The position numbers were made by a program, and so were the translations under genes. Positions 16,948-28,280 of a stretch of DNA of 64,000 nucleotides are shown in pieces. The DNA is taken from assembly GCF_036178845.1 (NCBI RefSeq), contig NZ_CP108070.1, positions 10,106,001-10,170,000 of the forward strand, in the 5' to 3' direction. Source of the stretch: Streptomyces sp. NBC_00271 (lineage in GTDB: Bacteria; Actinomycetota; Actinomycetes; Streptomycetales; Streptomycetaceae). The notes under the pieces are model-generated. The model had not been told where the DNA came from. It saw nothing but the letters and a program-made list of their open reading frames with translations, and searched no databases. The first letter of the stretch is position 1; the number at the start of each line of letters is the position of its first letter.

Positions 16948-18392
16948 GCGTGACCACGTTCGCCCCGGAGACCGAGGCCCGCCTCGCCGTCGCCCGGCAG
17001 GTGGCCGACGCCGTCCTCTTCGAGGGCTATGTGCTCTACCCGTACCGTGCCTCCGCGGCCAAGAACCGGCTGCGCTGGCAGTTCGGCGTGCTCGTCCCGC
17101 CCGCCTGGGGAGCCGACTGCGAGGAGCACGAGTTCCAGCACACCGAATGCCTGATGGAACCCAAGGCGGACGCCACCCTCGCGGTCGAGTTGCGCTTCCT
17201 GCGCGCCCGGCGCCGCACGGTCCAGCGGGCGCGCCCGGACGGCGGCTTCGAGACGGTTCCCGAACTCCGGCTCGGCGACCGGACGTTGGTCCCCTGGGAC
17301 GAGGGAACGGAGGAGCGCGTCGAGGCGGTCGTGCCCGTCGACGAACTCCTGGGCGACGGCGTGCGGGTCCCCTTCGACCGCCCCGCGGGTGAGGACACCG
17401 AGCCCGTCCTCGACGAGAGCGGTCGCGTCGTCGGCCGGATGGTCCGCCGCTACGAGGAGACGAGCGGCGTACTCCGGTTGTCCGCGAGCGAACTCGACGG
17501 GCCCTACCGCGTGCTGCGGCTGACCGCGATCGTCGAGAACACCAGCACCTGGACACCCCCGGACGGCACCGCGGCCGACCGGGACGCGGCCCTCCCGCGC
17601 TCCCTGGTCGCCACCCACCTCCTCATGGGACTCGGCGCGGGGTCGTTCCTGTCGATGACGGATCCCCCCGAGTGGGCGAAGCACGCGGTCGCGTCCTGCC
17701 GCAATCTGCACACCTGGCCGGTCCTCGCCGGTGAACCCGGGCGCGCGGACGTGGTGCTGTCCTCGCCGATCATCCTGGAGGACCACCCGGCGATCGCCCC
17801 GGAAAGCCCCGGGGCCCTGTACGACGCCACCGAGATCGACGAGATCCTCGCCCTGCGCACCGCCGCGCTCACCGACGAGGAGAAGCGCGAGGCCCGGGGC
17901 ACCGACGACCGGGCGGCCGCCGTGATCGACCTGGCGGACACCATGCCGCCCGAGGTCCTGGAGCGCCTCCACGGGGCGGTGCGCAGTCTGCGCGAGGTGA
18001 CCGGAGCGGGCGCGGCGACCGGAAGGGCGTCCGCTCCCGTCGCGGACGGCTTCCCCGACGAGTTCGGCGTGCCGCGTCCCGACACCCCGTGGTGGGACCC
18101 GGCGAGCGACGCCGGCTTCGACCCGGGGCAGGACCGGATCGTCGTCGACGGCCGCTCGCTGGGCGCGGGAAGCAGGGTGCTGCTGCGGCCCGGGCTGCGC
18201 CGCACCGACGCACAGGACCTGTTCGTGGCGGGCCGTACGGCGAAGGTCGAGGCCGTGCTGCACGACGTGGACGGCGGAGTGCACCTGGCGGTGACGGTCG
18301 AGGACGATCCGGGCGCCGACATCCGCCGCGAACAGGGCCGCTTCCTCTACTTCCAGCCCGACGAGGTCGAACCGCTGGAGGACGAGGCATGA
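16944..18392 (+). CDS. conserved hydrogenase-cluster protein of unknown function
   Basis: A 482-residue soluble protein starting at a GTG that overlaps the previous stop. It has a segment typical of large conserved unknowns of Hhy clusters (LVATHLLMGLGAGSFLSMTD, NLHTWPVLAGEPGRADVVLS, SSPIILEDHPAIAPESPGAL) and a C-terminal beta-rich part (VLLRPGLRRTDAQDLFVAGR and following) that could bind a partner. No cofactor motif is seen. Being the largest unknown in the operon, it is the best candidate for a hydrogenase-specific factor. Confidence 0.75.
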   Translation: MSVTTFAPETEARLAVARQVADAVLFEGYVLYPYRASAAKNRLRWQFGVLVPPAWGADCEEHEFQHTECLMEPKADATLAVELRFLRARRRTVQRARPDGGFETVPELRLGDRTLVPWDEGTEERVEAVVPVDELLGDGVRVPFDRPAGEDTEPVLDESGRVVGRMVRRYEETSGVLRLSASELDGPYRVLRLTAIVENTSTWTPPDGTAADRDAALPRSLVATHLLMGLGAGSFLSMTDPPEWAKHAVASCRNLHTWPVLAGEPGRADVVLSSPIILEDHPAIAPESPGALYDATEIDEILALRTAALTDEEKREARGTDDRAAAVIDLADTMPPEVLERLHGAVRSLREVTGAGAATGRASAPVADGFPDEFGVPRPDTPWWDPASDAGFDPGQDRIVVDGRSLGAGSRVLLRPGLRRTDAQDLFVAGRTAKVEAVLHDVDGGVHLAVTVEDDPGADIRREQGRFLYFQPDEVEPLEDEA

Positions 18393-18949
18393 GCCCGCCC
18401 GCGGACCCACCCCGCCGGGAGAGCGGCAAGGTCCTCGTCGCCGGGATCGGGAACATCTTCCTCGGGGACGACGGCTTCGGCGTGGAGACCGTGCGCGCAC
18501 TCGCCGGGCGGCAACTGCCCCCGCACGTCGAGGCCGTGGACATCGGCGTACGAGGCGTGCACCTCGCGTACCAGGTCCTCGACGGCTACGACACCCTGAT
18601 CCTGGTGGACGCCACCGCGCGCGGCGAGCGCCCCGGCACCCTGTACGTCATCGAACACGACAGTGCCGACGCGGGCGAGCCGCACGGCGTCGCGCTCGAC
18701 GGCCACCGGATGACCCCCGACACGGTGCTCGCGCTGCTGGGGACCCTCTGCGCCACCACCGGCGGGCAGCCGCCGCGCCGCACGCTGGTCGTGGGATGCG
18801 AACCCGCCTCCGTCGAGGAGGGAATCGGGCTCAGCCCGCCGGTGTCGGCCGCCGTGCCGGAGGCCGTCCGGCTGATCGAAGAGTTGCTGCGGGCCGACGA
18901 ACCGGGAGAGTCCGCGCCGCGGGCCACGGTCGGCGAAGCCGCGAAGTGA
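18389..18949 (+). CDS. hydrogenase maturation endopeptidase (HyaD/HupD family)
   Basis: A 186-residue M52-family protease with GIGNIFLGDDGFGVE at residues 19-33 supplying the first Ni-probing acidic residue, a second in DGYDTLILVDA, and the GCEPASVEEGIGLSPPV region near the end. It should cleave the HhyL C-terminal tail after His571 once nickel is loaded. ATGA overlap with the preceding gene. Confidence 0.9.
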   Translation: MSPPADPPRRESGKVLVAGIGNIFLGDDGFGVETVRALAGRQLPPHVEAVDIGVRGVHLAYQVLDGYDTLILVDATARGERPGTLYVIEHDSADAGEPHGVALDGHRMTPDTVLALLGTLCATTGGQPPRRTLVVGCEPASVEEGIGLSPPVSAAVPEAVRLIEELLRADEPGESAPRATVGEAAK

Positions 18950-18960
18950 GGAGAGAAGCC

Positions 18961-19065
18961 ATGATCAAGACCCTCGTCGGCGGCGCGCTGGCCGCCGTTG
19001 TCACCGCCGTCCTCGTGCAGATCCTGCCCGACCTCAGACGCTACCTGCGGATCAGGAGCATGTGA
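18961..19065 (+). CDS. 34-residue single-pass membrane peptide (DUF6893-like)
   Basis: MIKTLVGGALAAVVTAVLVQ followed by a basic end (ILPDLRRYLRIRSM): one hydrophobic helix and a positively charged tail, with GAGGAGAG before the ATG. It lies 11 bp after the maturation protease. The composition suits a membrane anchor or docking peptide for a soluble complex. Too short for routine gene finding. Confidence 0.65.
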   Translation: MIKTLVGGALAAVVTAVLVQILPDLRRYLRIRSM

Positions 19066-19237
19066 GCCGACGTCCTCCCGGTCGTACGCCCTCCGCCGTC
19101 TTCTGCCGCACCGCGCCGTGCCGTTGCGGCGAACGGCGTACGCGGCCGGCCGGCGACGGCGTGCCGGTCCGCCGCCCTCGGACGCCTCCCCTCTAATGAG
19201 GGGCGGCGGACGCCCTGCCCGAGACGGAGACCGATCG

Positions 19238-19633
19238 ATGCACGAGATGTCCCTCGCGATGGCGGTGATCGGCCAGGTGGAAGAGGCGGCACAGCGGGCC
19301 GGTGACGTCACGGCCGTGCGCTCGGTGCGGCTTCAGGTGGGCGAACTGGCCGGTGTCGTACCCGACGCCCTCTCCTTCTGCTTCGAACTGGCCTGCGCCG
19401 GAACCGTGCTGGAAGGCGCCGAACTGGTCACCGAGGCCGTGCCGGGACGGGCCCGCTGCGCACCCTGCGCGCACGAATGGGCCGTCGGCATGCCGCCCGC
19501 GCTGACCTGCCCGCGATGCGGCGGATCCACCACGCAGCTACTGACGGGCAGGGAACTCCAGATCCTCAGCGTGCAGTGGGAGGACGGCCCGACGCACGCC
19601 CACCCCCGCGAACCGATCTCCGAGGAGCGCTGA
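19238..19633 (+). CDS. hypA: hydrogenase nickel-insertion protein HypA
   Basis: A 131-residue protein with the invariant N-terminal MHEMSLA (His2 binds nickel) and two zinc knuckles, CAPC at about 74-77 and CPRC at about 90-93. It delivers Ni to the large subunit together with HypB. An unremarkable 172-bp gap precedes it; GACGGAGACC is the likely ribosome site. Confidence 0.95.
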   Translation: MHEMSLAMAVIGQVEEAAQRAGDVTAVRSVRLQVGELAGVVPDALSFCFELACAGTVLEGAELVTEAVPGRARCAPCAHEWAVGMPPALTCPRCGGSTTQLLTGRELQILSVQWEDGPTHAHPREPISEER

Positions 19634-19636
19634 ACC

Positions 19637-20403
19637 ATGTGCCGTGTGGTCGACCTGCAGCAGGCCGTCCTGGCCAAGAACGACGAGACCGCGCACACCC
19701 TGCGCGCCGGCCTTGCGGCCCGCGGCACCACGGTCGTCAACCTGCTCTCCAGCCCCGGCAGCGGCAAGACCGCCCTGCTGGAGGGTGAACTGGGGCTCGC
19801 GCGCGAGCGGTCCGTGCCCGTCGCGGCGCTCACCGCCGACCTCGCCACCGAGAACGACGCGCAGCGGCTGGCCCGGTCGGGCGTCCCGGTCAAGCAGGTC
19901 CTCACGGACGGGCTGTGCCACCTGGAGGCCGCGATGCTCGGCCGCCACCTGGAGGACTGGCTGCCCGACGACACCCGGCTCCTGTTCGTCGAGAACGTCG
20001 GCAACCTCGTCTGCCCGGCCTCCTACGACCTCGGGGAGACCCTGAGAGTGGTGCTCGCCTCCGTGACCGAGGGCGAGGACAAGCCGCTCAAGTACCCCAC
20101 CGCCTTCGGCCTCGCCCACCTGGTGGTGGTCACCAAGACCGACATCGCCGAGGCCGTCGAGTTCGACGAGGCGGCGTTCCGCGCGAACGTCCAGCGGGTC
20201 AACCCTGGAGTGGACGTGCTGCTGACCTCGGCCCGCCGGAACCGGGGCGTCGGAGCCCTGCTCGACCGGGCGCTGGCGGCCGCGGACGGCGTCCCGCTCC
20301 ACGAGCCCGTCATGGCACGCCGACCCGACGGCGCCTCACACACCCACCCACATCACGGCCACGAGCACCCGCACGGCGCCGGCGCCATGGCGCACACCCA
20401 ATC

Positions 20404-20407
<4 letters not shown>
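19637..20407 (+). CDS. hypB: hydrogenase nickel-incorporation GTPase HypB
   Basis: A 256-residue SIMIBI GTPase: P-loop SPGSGKT at 39-45, then ADLATENDAQRL, the Cys-containing DGLCHLEAAML and ENVGNLVCPASYDLGE, and VVTKTDIAEAV. A His-rich segment (HTHPHHGHEHPHGAGAMAH) sits at the C-terminus rather than the more usual N-terminus, suggesting nickel storage by a relocated tail. Starts 3 bp after hypA. Confidence 0.95.
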
Positions 20408-22827
<2,420 letters not shown>

Positions 22828-22847
22828 CCAACAGCGAGGAGAGGCTC

Positions 22848-23156
22848 ATGTGCCTGGCGGTACCCGGCAGAGTGCTGGACATCGAGGAACGGGACGGCAC
22901 CCGGATGGCCAACGTCGACTTCGGCGGTGTGGTCAAGGAGGTGTGCCTGGAGTACCTGCCCGACCTCCAGGTCGGTGAGTACGCCATCGTGCACGTCGGA
23001 TTCGCCCTGCAGCGCCTCGACGAGGAGTCGGCGAAGCAGACGCTCGAACTGTTCGCCACCCTCGGCCTGCTGCAGGAGGAGTTCGGCGACCCCTGGGAGA
23101 TGGCCGCAGAGGTGGGCGAGACCCTGCCGTCCGCGGGAGAGGAGGCGCGGAAGTGA
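22848..23156 (+). CDS. hypC: hydrogenase assembly chaperone HypC
   Basis: A 102-residue HypC/HybG protein with the diagnostic MCLAVPGRV start; Cys2 carries the Fe(CN)2CO unit with HypD and docks to the large subunit. Somewhat longer than the usual 75-90 residues because of a helical Glu-rich tail. AGGAGAGG precedes the ATG; it overlaps hypD by 4 bp. Confidence 0.95.
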   Translation: MCLAVPGRVLDIEERDGTRMANVDFGGVVKEVCLEYLPDLQVGEYAIVHVGFALQRLDEESAKQTLELFATLGLLQEEFGDPWEMAAEVGETLPSAGEEARK

Positions 23157-24277
23157 AGTACATCGACGAGTTCCAGGACCCCGACCTGGCACGTCGGCTG
23201 CTCGACGACATCCACTCCACGGTGACCAGGCCATGGGCGCTGATGGAGGTCTGTGGCGGACAGACGCACACCATCATCCGCCACGGCATCGACCAACTCC
23301 TGCCGGACCAGGTCGAGTTGATCCACGGTCCGGGGTGTCCCGTGTGTGTGACCCCGTTGGAGGTCATCGACAAGGCGCTGGAGATCGCCTCCCGGCCGGG
23401 GGTGATCTTCTGTTCCTTCGGCGACATGCTCCGGGTGCCCGGCACGGGACGGGACCTGTTCCAGGTGCGGAGCGCGGGCGGCGACGTACGGGTCGTGTAC
23501 TCGCCGCTCGACGCCCTGCGGATCGCCCAGCAGAACCCCGACCGCGAGGTCGTCTTCTTCGGCATCGGCTTCGAGACGACCGCGCCGCCCAACGCGATGA
23601 CGGTGTATCAGGCCCGCAAGCTCGGCATCCCGAACTTCAGCCTGCTGGTGTCCCACGTCCGCGTACCGCCCGCCATCGAGGCGATCATGCAGTCACCGAC
23701 CTGCCGCGTCCAGGGCTTCCTGGCGGCCGGGCACGTGTGCAGCGTGATGGGGGTGGGGGAGTACCCGGAACTGGCGGAGCGCTTCCGGGTCCCGATCGTC
23801 GTGACCGGATTCGAGCCCCTGGACATCCTCGAAGGCGTACGCCGGACCGTGGCGCAGCTGGAGCGCGGCGAGCACACCGTCGACAACGCCTACCCCCGTG
23901 CCGTCCGCCCGGAAGGGAATCCGGCGGCGCGGGCCATGCTGGAGGATGTCTTCGAGGTCACCGACCGGGCCTGGCGCGGCATCGGGGTGATCCCCGACAG
24001 CGGCTGGCGGCTGTCCCCGAAGTACCGGGAGTACGACGCCGAGCACCGTTTCTCGGTCGACGGCATCCAGACCCGCGAACCGGCCGCCTGCCGCAGTGGC
24101 GAGGTCCTGCAGGGCCTGCTCAAGCCGCACGAGTGCGAGGCGTTCGGCACGCTCTGCACCCCTCGCACCCCGCTCGGCGCCACCATGGTCTCCAGCGAGG
24201 GCGCCTGCGCCGCGTACTACCTCTACCGGCGCCTGGACCTCACCCCCGCGCCCCGGGAGGCGACCCCCGTTGTCTGA
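23153..24277 (+). CDS. hypD: hydrogenase iron-cofactor assembly protein HypD
   Basis: A 374-residue protein with the conserved HypD signatures [32 protein letters not shown] and [12 protein letters not shown], and a C-terminal Cys set ([19 protein letters not shown]) for its [4Fe-4S] cluster. With HypC it is the scaffold on which Fe receives its CN and CO ligands. ATGA-type overlap (GTGAAG start) with hypC. Confidence 0.95.
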   Translation: MKYIDEFQDPDLARRLLDDIHSTVTRPWALMEVCGGQTHTIIRHGIDQLLPDQVELIHGPGCPVCVTPLEVIDKALEIASRPGVIFCSFGDMLRVPGTGRDLFQVRSAGGDVRVVYSPLDALRIAQQNPDREVVFFGIGFETTAPPNAMTVYQARKLGIPNFSLLVSHVRVPPAIEAIMQSPTCRVQGFLAAGHVCSVMGVGEYPELAERFRVPIVVTGFEPLDILEGVRRTVAQLERGEHTVDNAYPRAVRPEGNPAARAMLEDVFEVTDRAWRGIGVIPDSGWRLSPKYREYDAEHRFSVDGIQTREPAACRSGEVLQGLLKPHECEAFGTLCTPRTPLGATMVSSEGACAAYYLYRRLDLTPAPREATPVV

Positions 24278-25358
24278 GACCATCGGCACCACCGAACTCC
24301 GTACGCCCGTACTCGACCCCGCCGCCTGGACCTGCCCGGCGCCGCTGCGCGACCAGCCGCGGATCGTCATGGGCCACGGGGGAGGCGGAGCCCTGTCCGC
24401 CGAACTCGTCCAGCACGTCTTCGCGCCCGCGTTCGGCGGTGACGTGCTCGCCCAGCTGGGCGACGCCGCGGCACTGTCGTTGGGCGGTGTCCGGATGGCC
24501 TTCTCCACCGACTCCTTCGTGGTGCGGCCACTGTTCTTCCCCGGCGGCAGCATCGGTGACCTCGCCGTCAACGGCACCGTCAACGACCTCGCCATGAGCG
24601 GCGCCCGGGCCGCCTACCTCTCCTGCGGCTTCATCCTGGAGGAGGGCGTCGAGATGGAGACCGTCGCCCGCGTGGCCGAGGCATTCGGCGCGGCGGCGCG
24701 GACCGCGGGCGTCGAGGTCGCGACCGGCGACACCAAGGTGGTGGAGGCCGGGCACGGCGACGGGATCTTCATCAACACGGCCGGGATCGGGCTCATCCCG
24801 GCGGGCGTCGACCTGCGCCCGCAGCGGGTCGTGCCCGGCGATGTCGTGCTGGTCAGCGGTGCGATCGGCGTGCACGGTGTGGCGATCATGAGCGTGCGTG
24901 AGGGCCTGGAGTTCGGGGTGGAGATCGAGAGCGACTGTGCGGCGCTCGGCGGTCTGGTCGACGCCATGCTCGCCGTCACCCCGGATCTGCATGTGCTGCG
25001 CGATCCCACCCGGGGCGGGCTGGCCGCCGCCCTGAACGAGATCGCGGCGGCCTCGGGCACCGGCGTCGTCATCCGGGAGCGTGACGTCCCGGTCCCACCG
25101 GCCGTCGCCAACGCCTGCGCCGTGCTGGGCCTCGACCCGATGTACGTGGCCAACGAGGGCAAGCTGGTGGCGTTCGTGCCCCGCGAGCACGCCGACGCCG
25201 TTCTGGACGCCATGCGGGCGCACCCGCTGGGCACGGAGTCGAGGATCATCGGCGAGGCCGTGGACGCCCATCCGGGCATGGTGGTGGCCCGCACCGGGCT
25301 GGGCGGCACCCGGGTGGTCGACCTGCCGATCGGGGAACAGTTGCCGAGGATCTGCTGA
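24270..25358 (+). CDS. hypE: carbamoyl dehydratase HypE
   Basis: A 362-residue AIRS/PurM-type ATPase ending in the hallmark PRIC, whose Cys is carbamoylated by HypF and dehydrated to thiocyanate for CN donation. GHGGGGALS and [21 protein letters not shown] mark the ATP-binding part. TTG start with GGGAGG about 9 nt upstream, overlapping hypD by 8 bp. Last gene of the cluster. Confidence 0.95.
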   Translation: MSETIGTTELRTPVLDPAAWTCPAPLRDQPRIVMGHGGGGALSAELVQHVFAPAFGGDVLAQLGDAAALSLGGVRMAFSTDSFVVRPLFFPGGSIGDLAVNGTVNDLAMSGARAAYLSCGFILEEGVEMETVARVAEAFGAAARTAGVEVATGDTKVVEAGHGDGIFINTAGIGLIPAGVDLRPQRVVPGDVVLVSGAIGVHGVAIMSVREGLEFGVEIESDCAALGGLVDAMLAVTPDLHVLRDPTRGGLAAALNEIAAASGTGVVIRERDVPVPPAVANACAVLGLDPMYVANEGKLVAFVPREHADAVLDAMRAHPLGTESRIIGEAVDAHPGMVVARTGLGGTRVVDLPIGEQLPRIC

Positions 25359-25435
25359 CGCGTGGCGGGACGGCGGCGCGGGCGCCCCGTCTCACCCGCG
25401 CTCCCGTCCTTCCATTGCGCTGCCCGACCGCACGT

Positions 25436-25471
25436 GAGAATATCGTTCTCATTTTGAAGAACGAACTTCTT
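25436..25471. promoter_or_regulatory. twin dyad operators GAGAA-N5-TTCTC and AAGAA-N5-TTCTT
   Basis: GAGAATATCGTTCTC (25436-25450) and AAGAACGAACTTCTT (25457-25471) are two similar dyads whose centres are 21 bp apart, two helical turns, in a locally AT-rich stretch ahead of the VOC remnant. This is the arrangement expected for tandem binding of a dimeric repressor. A third close copy lies at 26766-26780. The cognate regulator is not in the window. Confidence 0.5.
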
Positions 25472-25725
25472 TGCTGCGGTTGAACTCAACGACGACACCC
25501 CGTCTCGAGATCGTCCGACGCGTCCCGGGGACCCTGTGGGAGCCGGCGGTCGGCGGCGCCGTGCATCACGCCGTCGAACTGGAACGCCACGGTTTCGTCC
25601 GGGAGGCGACGCGCAAGGGTACCGGCGGCGCCCCGTTCGTGTTCCTGCGCAGCCCGGCCAGCGGCTACCGCGTCGAGCTGGTGAGCCGGGTGGCCCAGCA
25701 GAGCCTGGAACGGTTCTGGGGGATG
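25471..25725 (+). pseudogene. remnant of a VOC-family (glyoxalase/dioxygenase) gene
   Basis: The segment reading RRVPGTLWEPAVGGAVHHA and then LERHGFVREATRKGTGGAPF, FVFLRSPASGYRVELVSR resembles a VOC metalloenzyme, but the two parts appear fused directly, as though the intervening strand were deleted. The frame runs on past the fragment to 25845 through the SDR gene, with no natural stop. It lacks a normal N-terminal half. Probably inactive. Confidence 0.5.
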
Positions 25726-26564
25726 AGCGCACGACCGTCGGGATCGTCACCGGCGCCGGCCGCGGGATGGGTCTGGCCTGCGCGCGGCGGCTCGCCGACC
25801 AGGTGGACAGGCTGCTCCTCGTCGACCGGGACGAGGCGACCGTGACCGCGGCCGCCAGGGACCTGTCCGCCACCGGGCAGGGGGCCGTCGTCGAACCGTT
25901 CGTCCTCGACATCACCGATGCCGCGGTTCTGGCCGGACTCGCCGCACGCGTCGGCGAACTGGGCACCCTGCGTGCCGTCGCCCACGCCGCGGGCATCTCG
26001 CCCACCATGGCCGACTGGCGTCGTATCTTCACCGTCGACCTCGTCGGGACCGCGCTGCTGGCCCGGACGCTTCGCCCGCTCGCGACCGAGGGCACGGCCC
26101 TGGTGTGCTTCGCGTCGATGGCCCCGCTGCTCGGCGGCACCGGTCCCGCCCCGGCCGTCGACGCGGTGCTGGACGACCCGCTCGACGAGGGGTTCCTCGA
26201 CCGCGTCCAGGAGGCCGTCGGGCCGGGCGTCGAGGACACCGGCATCGCGTACGCGTGGGCCAAGCGCGGGGTGCACCGCTTCGTCCAGCGCGAGGCGGTG
26301 CGCATCGGCCCGCTCGGTGCCCGTGTCTGCTCGGTGTCCCCCGGGCTGATCGACACTCCTCAGGGGCGGCAGGAATCCGTGAGCCATCCGGGGACGGAGA
26401 GGTTGCTGCGGCAGACTCCGCTCGGCCGGCAGGGGCGGTCCGAGGACGTCGCCGCGGCCGTCGCCTTCCTGTTGTCGTCCGAGGCCGGTTTCCTCAGCGG
26501 GATCGACCTCCTCGTGGACGGCGGGGTGTGCGCCGCCGTCCGGACCCGAGCCGGCCGCACGTGA
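25716..26564 (+). CDS. short-chain dehydrogenase/reductase, start uncertain
   Basis: About 280 residues: cofactor-binding TVGIVTGAGRGMGLACARRL, the AHAAGIS turn, catalytic Ser in CFASMAPLL and YAWAK as the YxxxK pair, with LLSSEAGFLSGIDLLVDGG near the end, so the fold is complete. No ATG, GTG or TTG lies in frame between the VOC remnant and the Rossmann motif; the CTG at 25716 is the nearest candidate, and the next true start (GTG 25536) reads the shadow frame of the remnant. A deletion may have removed the real start. Confidence 0.6.
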   Translation: MGDERTTVGIVTGAGRGMGLACARRLADQVDRLLLVDRDEATVTAAARDLSATGQGAVVEPFVLDITDAAVLAGLAARVGELGTLRAVAHAAGISPTMADWRRIFTVDLVGTALLARTLRPLATEGTALVCFASMAPLLGGTGPAPAVDAVLDDPLDEGFLDRVQEAVGPGVEDTGIAYAWAKRGVHRFVQREAVRIGPLGARVCSVSPGLIDTPQGRQESVSHPGTERLLRQTPLGRQGRSEDVAAAVAFLLSSEAGFLSGIDLLVDGGVCAAVRTRAGRT

Positions 26565-26728
26565 GTCCCTACGCGACTCCAGCGCCCGCTGGATGCCCAC
26601 GAGGGTGCCGGCGTCCTGGAGCGCGAACTCCTTGAACTGGACACCACTCCCGTTCCCAGGTCCGGGTAGTGCTCGGTCCAGCTGCCCTCGGCCGGCTTCG
26701 GATAAAGGGCTATCGCGTCAGTCCTCCG
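26565..26728 (-). pseudogene. C-terminal fragment of a Rieske aromatic-ring hydroxylase, frameshifted
   Basis: On the minus strand one frame reads DAIALYPKPAEGSWTEHYPD and LGTGVV, then the next frame continues FKEFALQDAGTLVGIQRALE. Together they look like about 50 residues near the end of a ring-hydroxylating oxygenase alpha subunit, broken by a frameshift near 26640 and cut off where the SDR gene ends. No complete domain remains. Family assignment is from recognition of the tail only. Confidence 0.45.
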
Positions 26729-27331
26729 ATATGGGCGTTGACTGAACAGTTACGGTCGCACAGGCGAGAATTGCGTTCTCCTCAATGAGTATTAGATTTC
26801 CACGGTGCGGCTGCCCCGTGAACGGTCGGCGGAGGTCCGGGTGAATCCGGGGTCACGTGCCCGTGGGGCGCGACTCGTACGCGCGTTGTTCCGGCGGGTC
26901 GGCTCGTCACCTGTGCCGATGCGCCCCGCCTCGGATCCGCCCCGTGAATCCGGCGCCGAATCGCTCGTTCGCGCGACGCGTTGCGCGGTGAATTGCTCGG
27001 CGGCATTGCGGAGAGCGTGGAAATCGCGCGTCGCGGAGGCGGAGATCGTGCGGTGAATTCGCGGCGTACGGATATGGATTCGCGGACGATGCATGACGCT
27101 CCAGAATCGCCCCCTCGCCCGGCGTCACTCCCCTTGGATGATTCTCCGGGATTGTTTCGCGCTTGTTTGGGTGACCGGTATGGGGGAATTGTCCTATCAG
27201 TGCTTCGGACAGGAGGCACGTCCGTGGGAGCTGGTCCGCCAGATCGCCGGATGGTCTCCCGTCCGGTTTTTTGTGCGCGCCCTCCCATGGGGACTGCCCC
27301 GTCGGCAACCCCTGAGGGAGTTGTGAGCACT
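26729..27331. other. gene-free stretch with a GAGAA-N5-TTCTC dyad
   Basis: About 600 bp without a convincing gene; reading frames here lack normal codon bias and the local base composition is less GC-rich than the flanks. GAGAATTGCGTTCTC at 26766-26780 closely matches the operator at 25436. The segment nearest the sigma gene (GTTTGGGTGACCGGTATGGG around 27165-27184) may hold its promoter, but no clean box pair can be fixed. Confidence 0.4.
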
Positions 27332-28126
27332 ATGCGCATGACGTCCGGCACCAAAAGACACCCCCATGACGACGCCCCCGACACCGCCGCGGCCTTCGTC
27401 CGCCTCGCGGGCCTGCCCGCCGGGCCCGAGCGGGAGGCGCTTCGCGAGGAGATCATCCGGTCCTGGCTGCCCATGTCGGAGCGTGTAGCCGGCCGCTACC
27501 GGGGCAAGGGCGAGTCGGTCGAGGACCTCAATCAGGTGGCCGCGCTCGGCCTGGTCAAGGCCGTCGACCGCTACGACCCCGAGCTCGGCAACGCCTTCGA
27601 GAGCTACGCCGTCCCGACCATCACCGGCGAGATCAAGCGCCACTTCCGCGACCACATGTGGACCCTGCACGTCCCGCGCCGCGTCCAGGACGTGCGCAAC
27701 AGGGTGCGCGCGGCCCTCAAGGACCTGTCGCAGACGATGCAGGGCCAACGACCCACCGTCGCCGAGATCGCCGCGTACGCGCACCTGACCGAGGACGAGG
27801 TACGTACCGGTCTCGAGGCCCTGGACAGCTTCTCCGCGCTCTCCCTGGACGCCGAACTGCCGGGCGGGGACGACGGCTACGCGCTCAACGACGCGCTGGG
27901 CGCGCGCGACACCGGATTCGACCTGGTCATCGATCGCGAGTCGGTGAAGCCGGCCCTGCACGAGCTCCCCGAGCGCGAACGGGCCATCCTCTACCTGCGC
28001 TTCTTCCAGGGCATGACGCAGAGCTGCATCGCCGATCAGCTCGGCATCTCGCAGATGCACGTCTCGCGCCTCCTCAGCGACTGCTGCGCCACCCTGCGCG
28101 AACAGGTGCTCTCCGATGCGGCATAG
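27332..28126 (+). CDS. SigB/SigF-family RNA polymerase sigma factor
   Basis: A 264-residue group 3 sigma factor: region 2 (VEDLNQVAALGLVKAVDRYD, AVPTITGEIKRHFRDH), region 3 (RPTVAEIAAYAHLTEDEVR) and region 4 with its helix-turn-helix (LRFFQGMTQSCIADQLGISQ, MHVSRLL). Stress and differentiation sigma factors of this type are controlled by RsbW-like kinases, two of which occur in the window. ATG at 27332 is chosen for its distance from GAGGGAG; GTG at 27323 and ATG at 27338 are alternatives. Confidence 0.9.
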   Translation: MRMTSGTKRHPHDDAPDTAAAFVRLAGLPAGPEREALREEIIRSWLPMSERVAGRYRGKGESVEDLNQVAALGLVKAVDRYDPELGNAFESYAVPTITGEIKRHFRDHMWTLHVPRRVQDVRNRVRAALKDLSQTMQGQRPTVAEIAAYAHLTEDEVRTGLEALDSFSALSLDAELPGGDDGYALNDALGARDTGFDLVIDRESVKPALHELPERERAILYLRFFQGMTQSCIADQLGISQMHVSRLLSDCCATLREQVLSDAA

Positions 28127-28280
28127 CCCACGGGTGGTGGGCACACCCGGCCGCCCGGGGGGTTGCCCCGGCCGGGCGGTCGGAGGCGAGCTCACTGCCG
28201 AACCCTCCCGGGAGCGGTTGGCCAGCGGGCCACCTCTTTCTGAACTACCTGGGAGGATCAGATCCAAACAAATTCCGCGC
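28127..28280. other. intergenic stretch after the sigma factor
   Basis: GC-rich spacer with a GGGCGGCCGGGTG-like run of Cs and Gs that may form the terminator; no gene or recognisable site seen. The gap continues, through the broken minus-strand ORF at 28281-28470, up to the permease at 28590. Confidence 0.3.

Noticed and set aside
26981..27331. N-terminal extension of the sigma factor by about 117 residues
   Set aside because: The added sequence lacks codon bias and homology style; GAGGGAG just before 27332 supports the short form.
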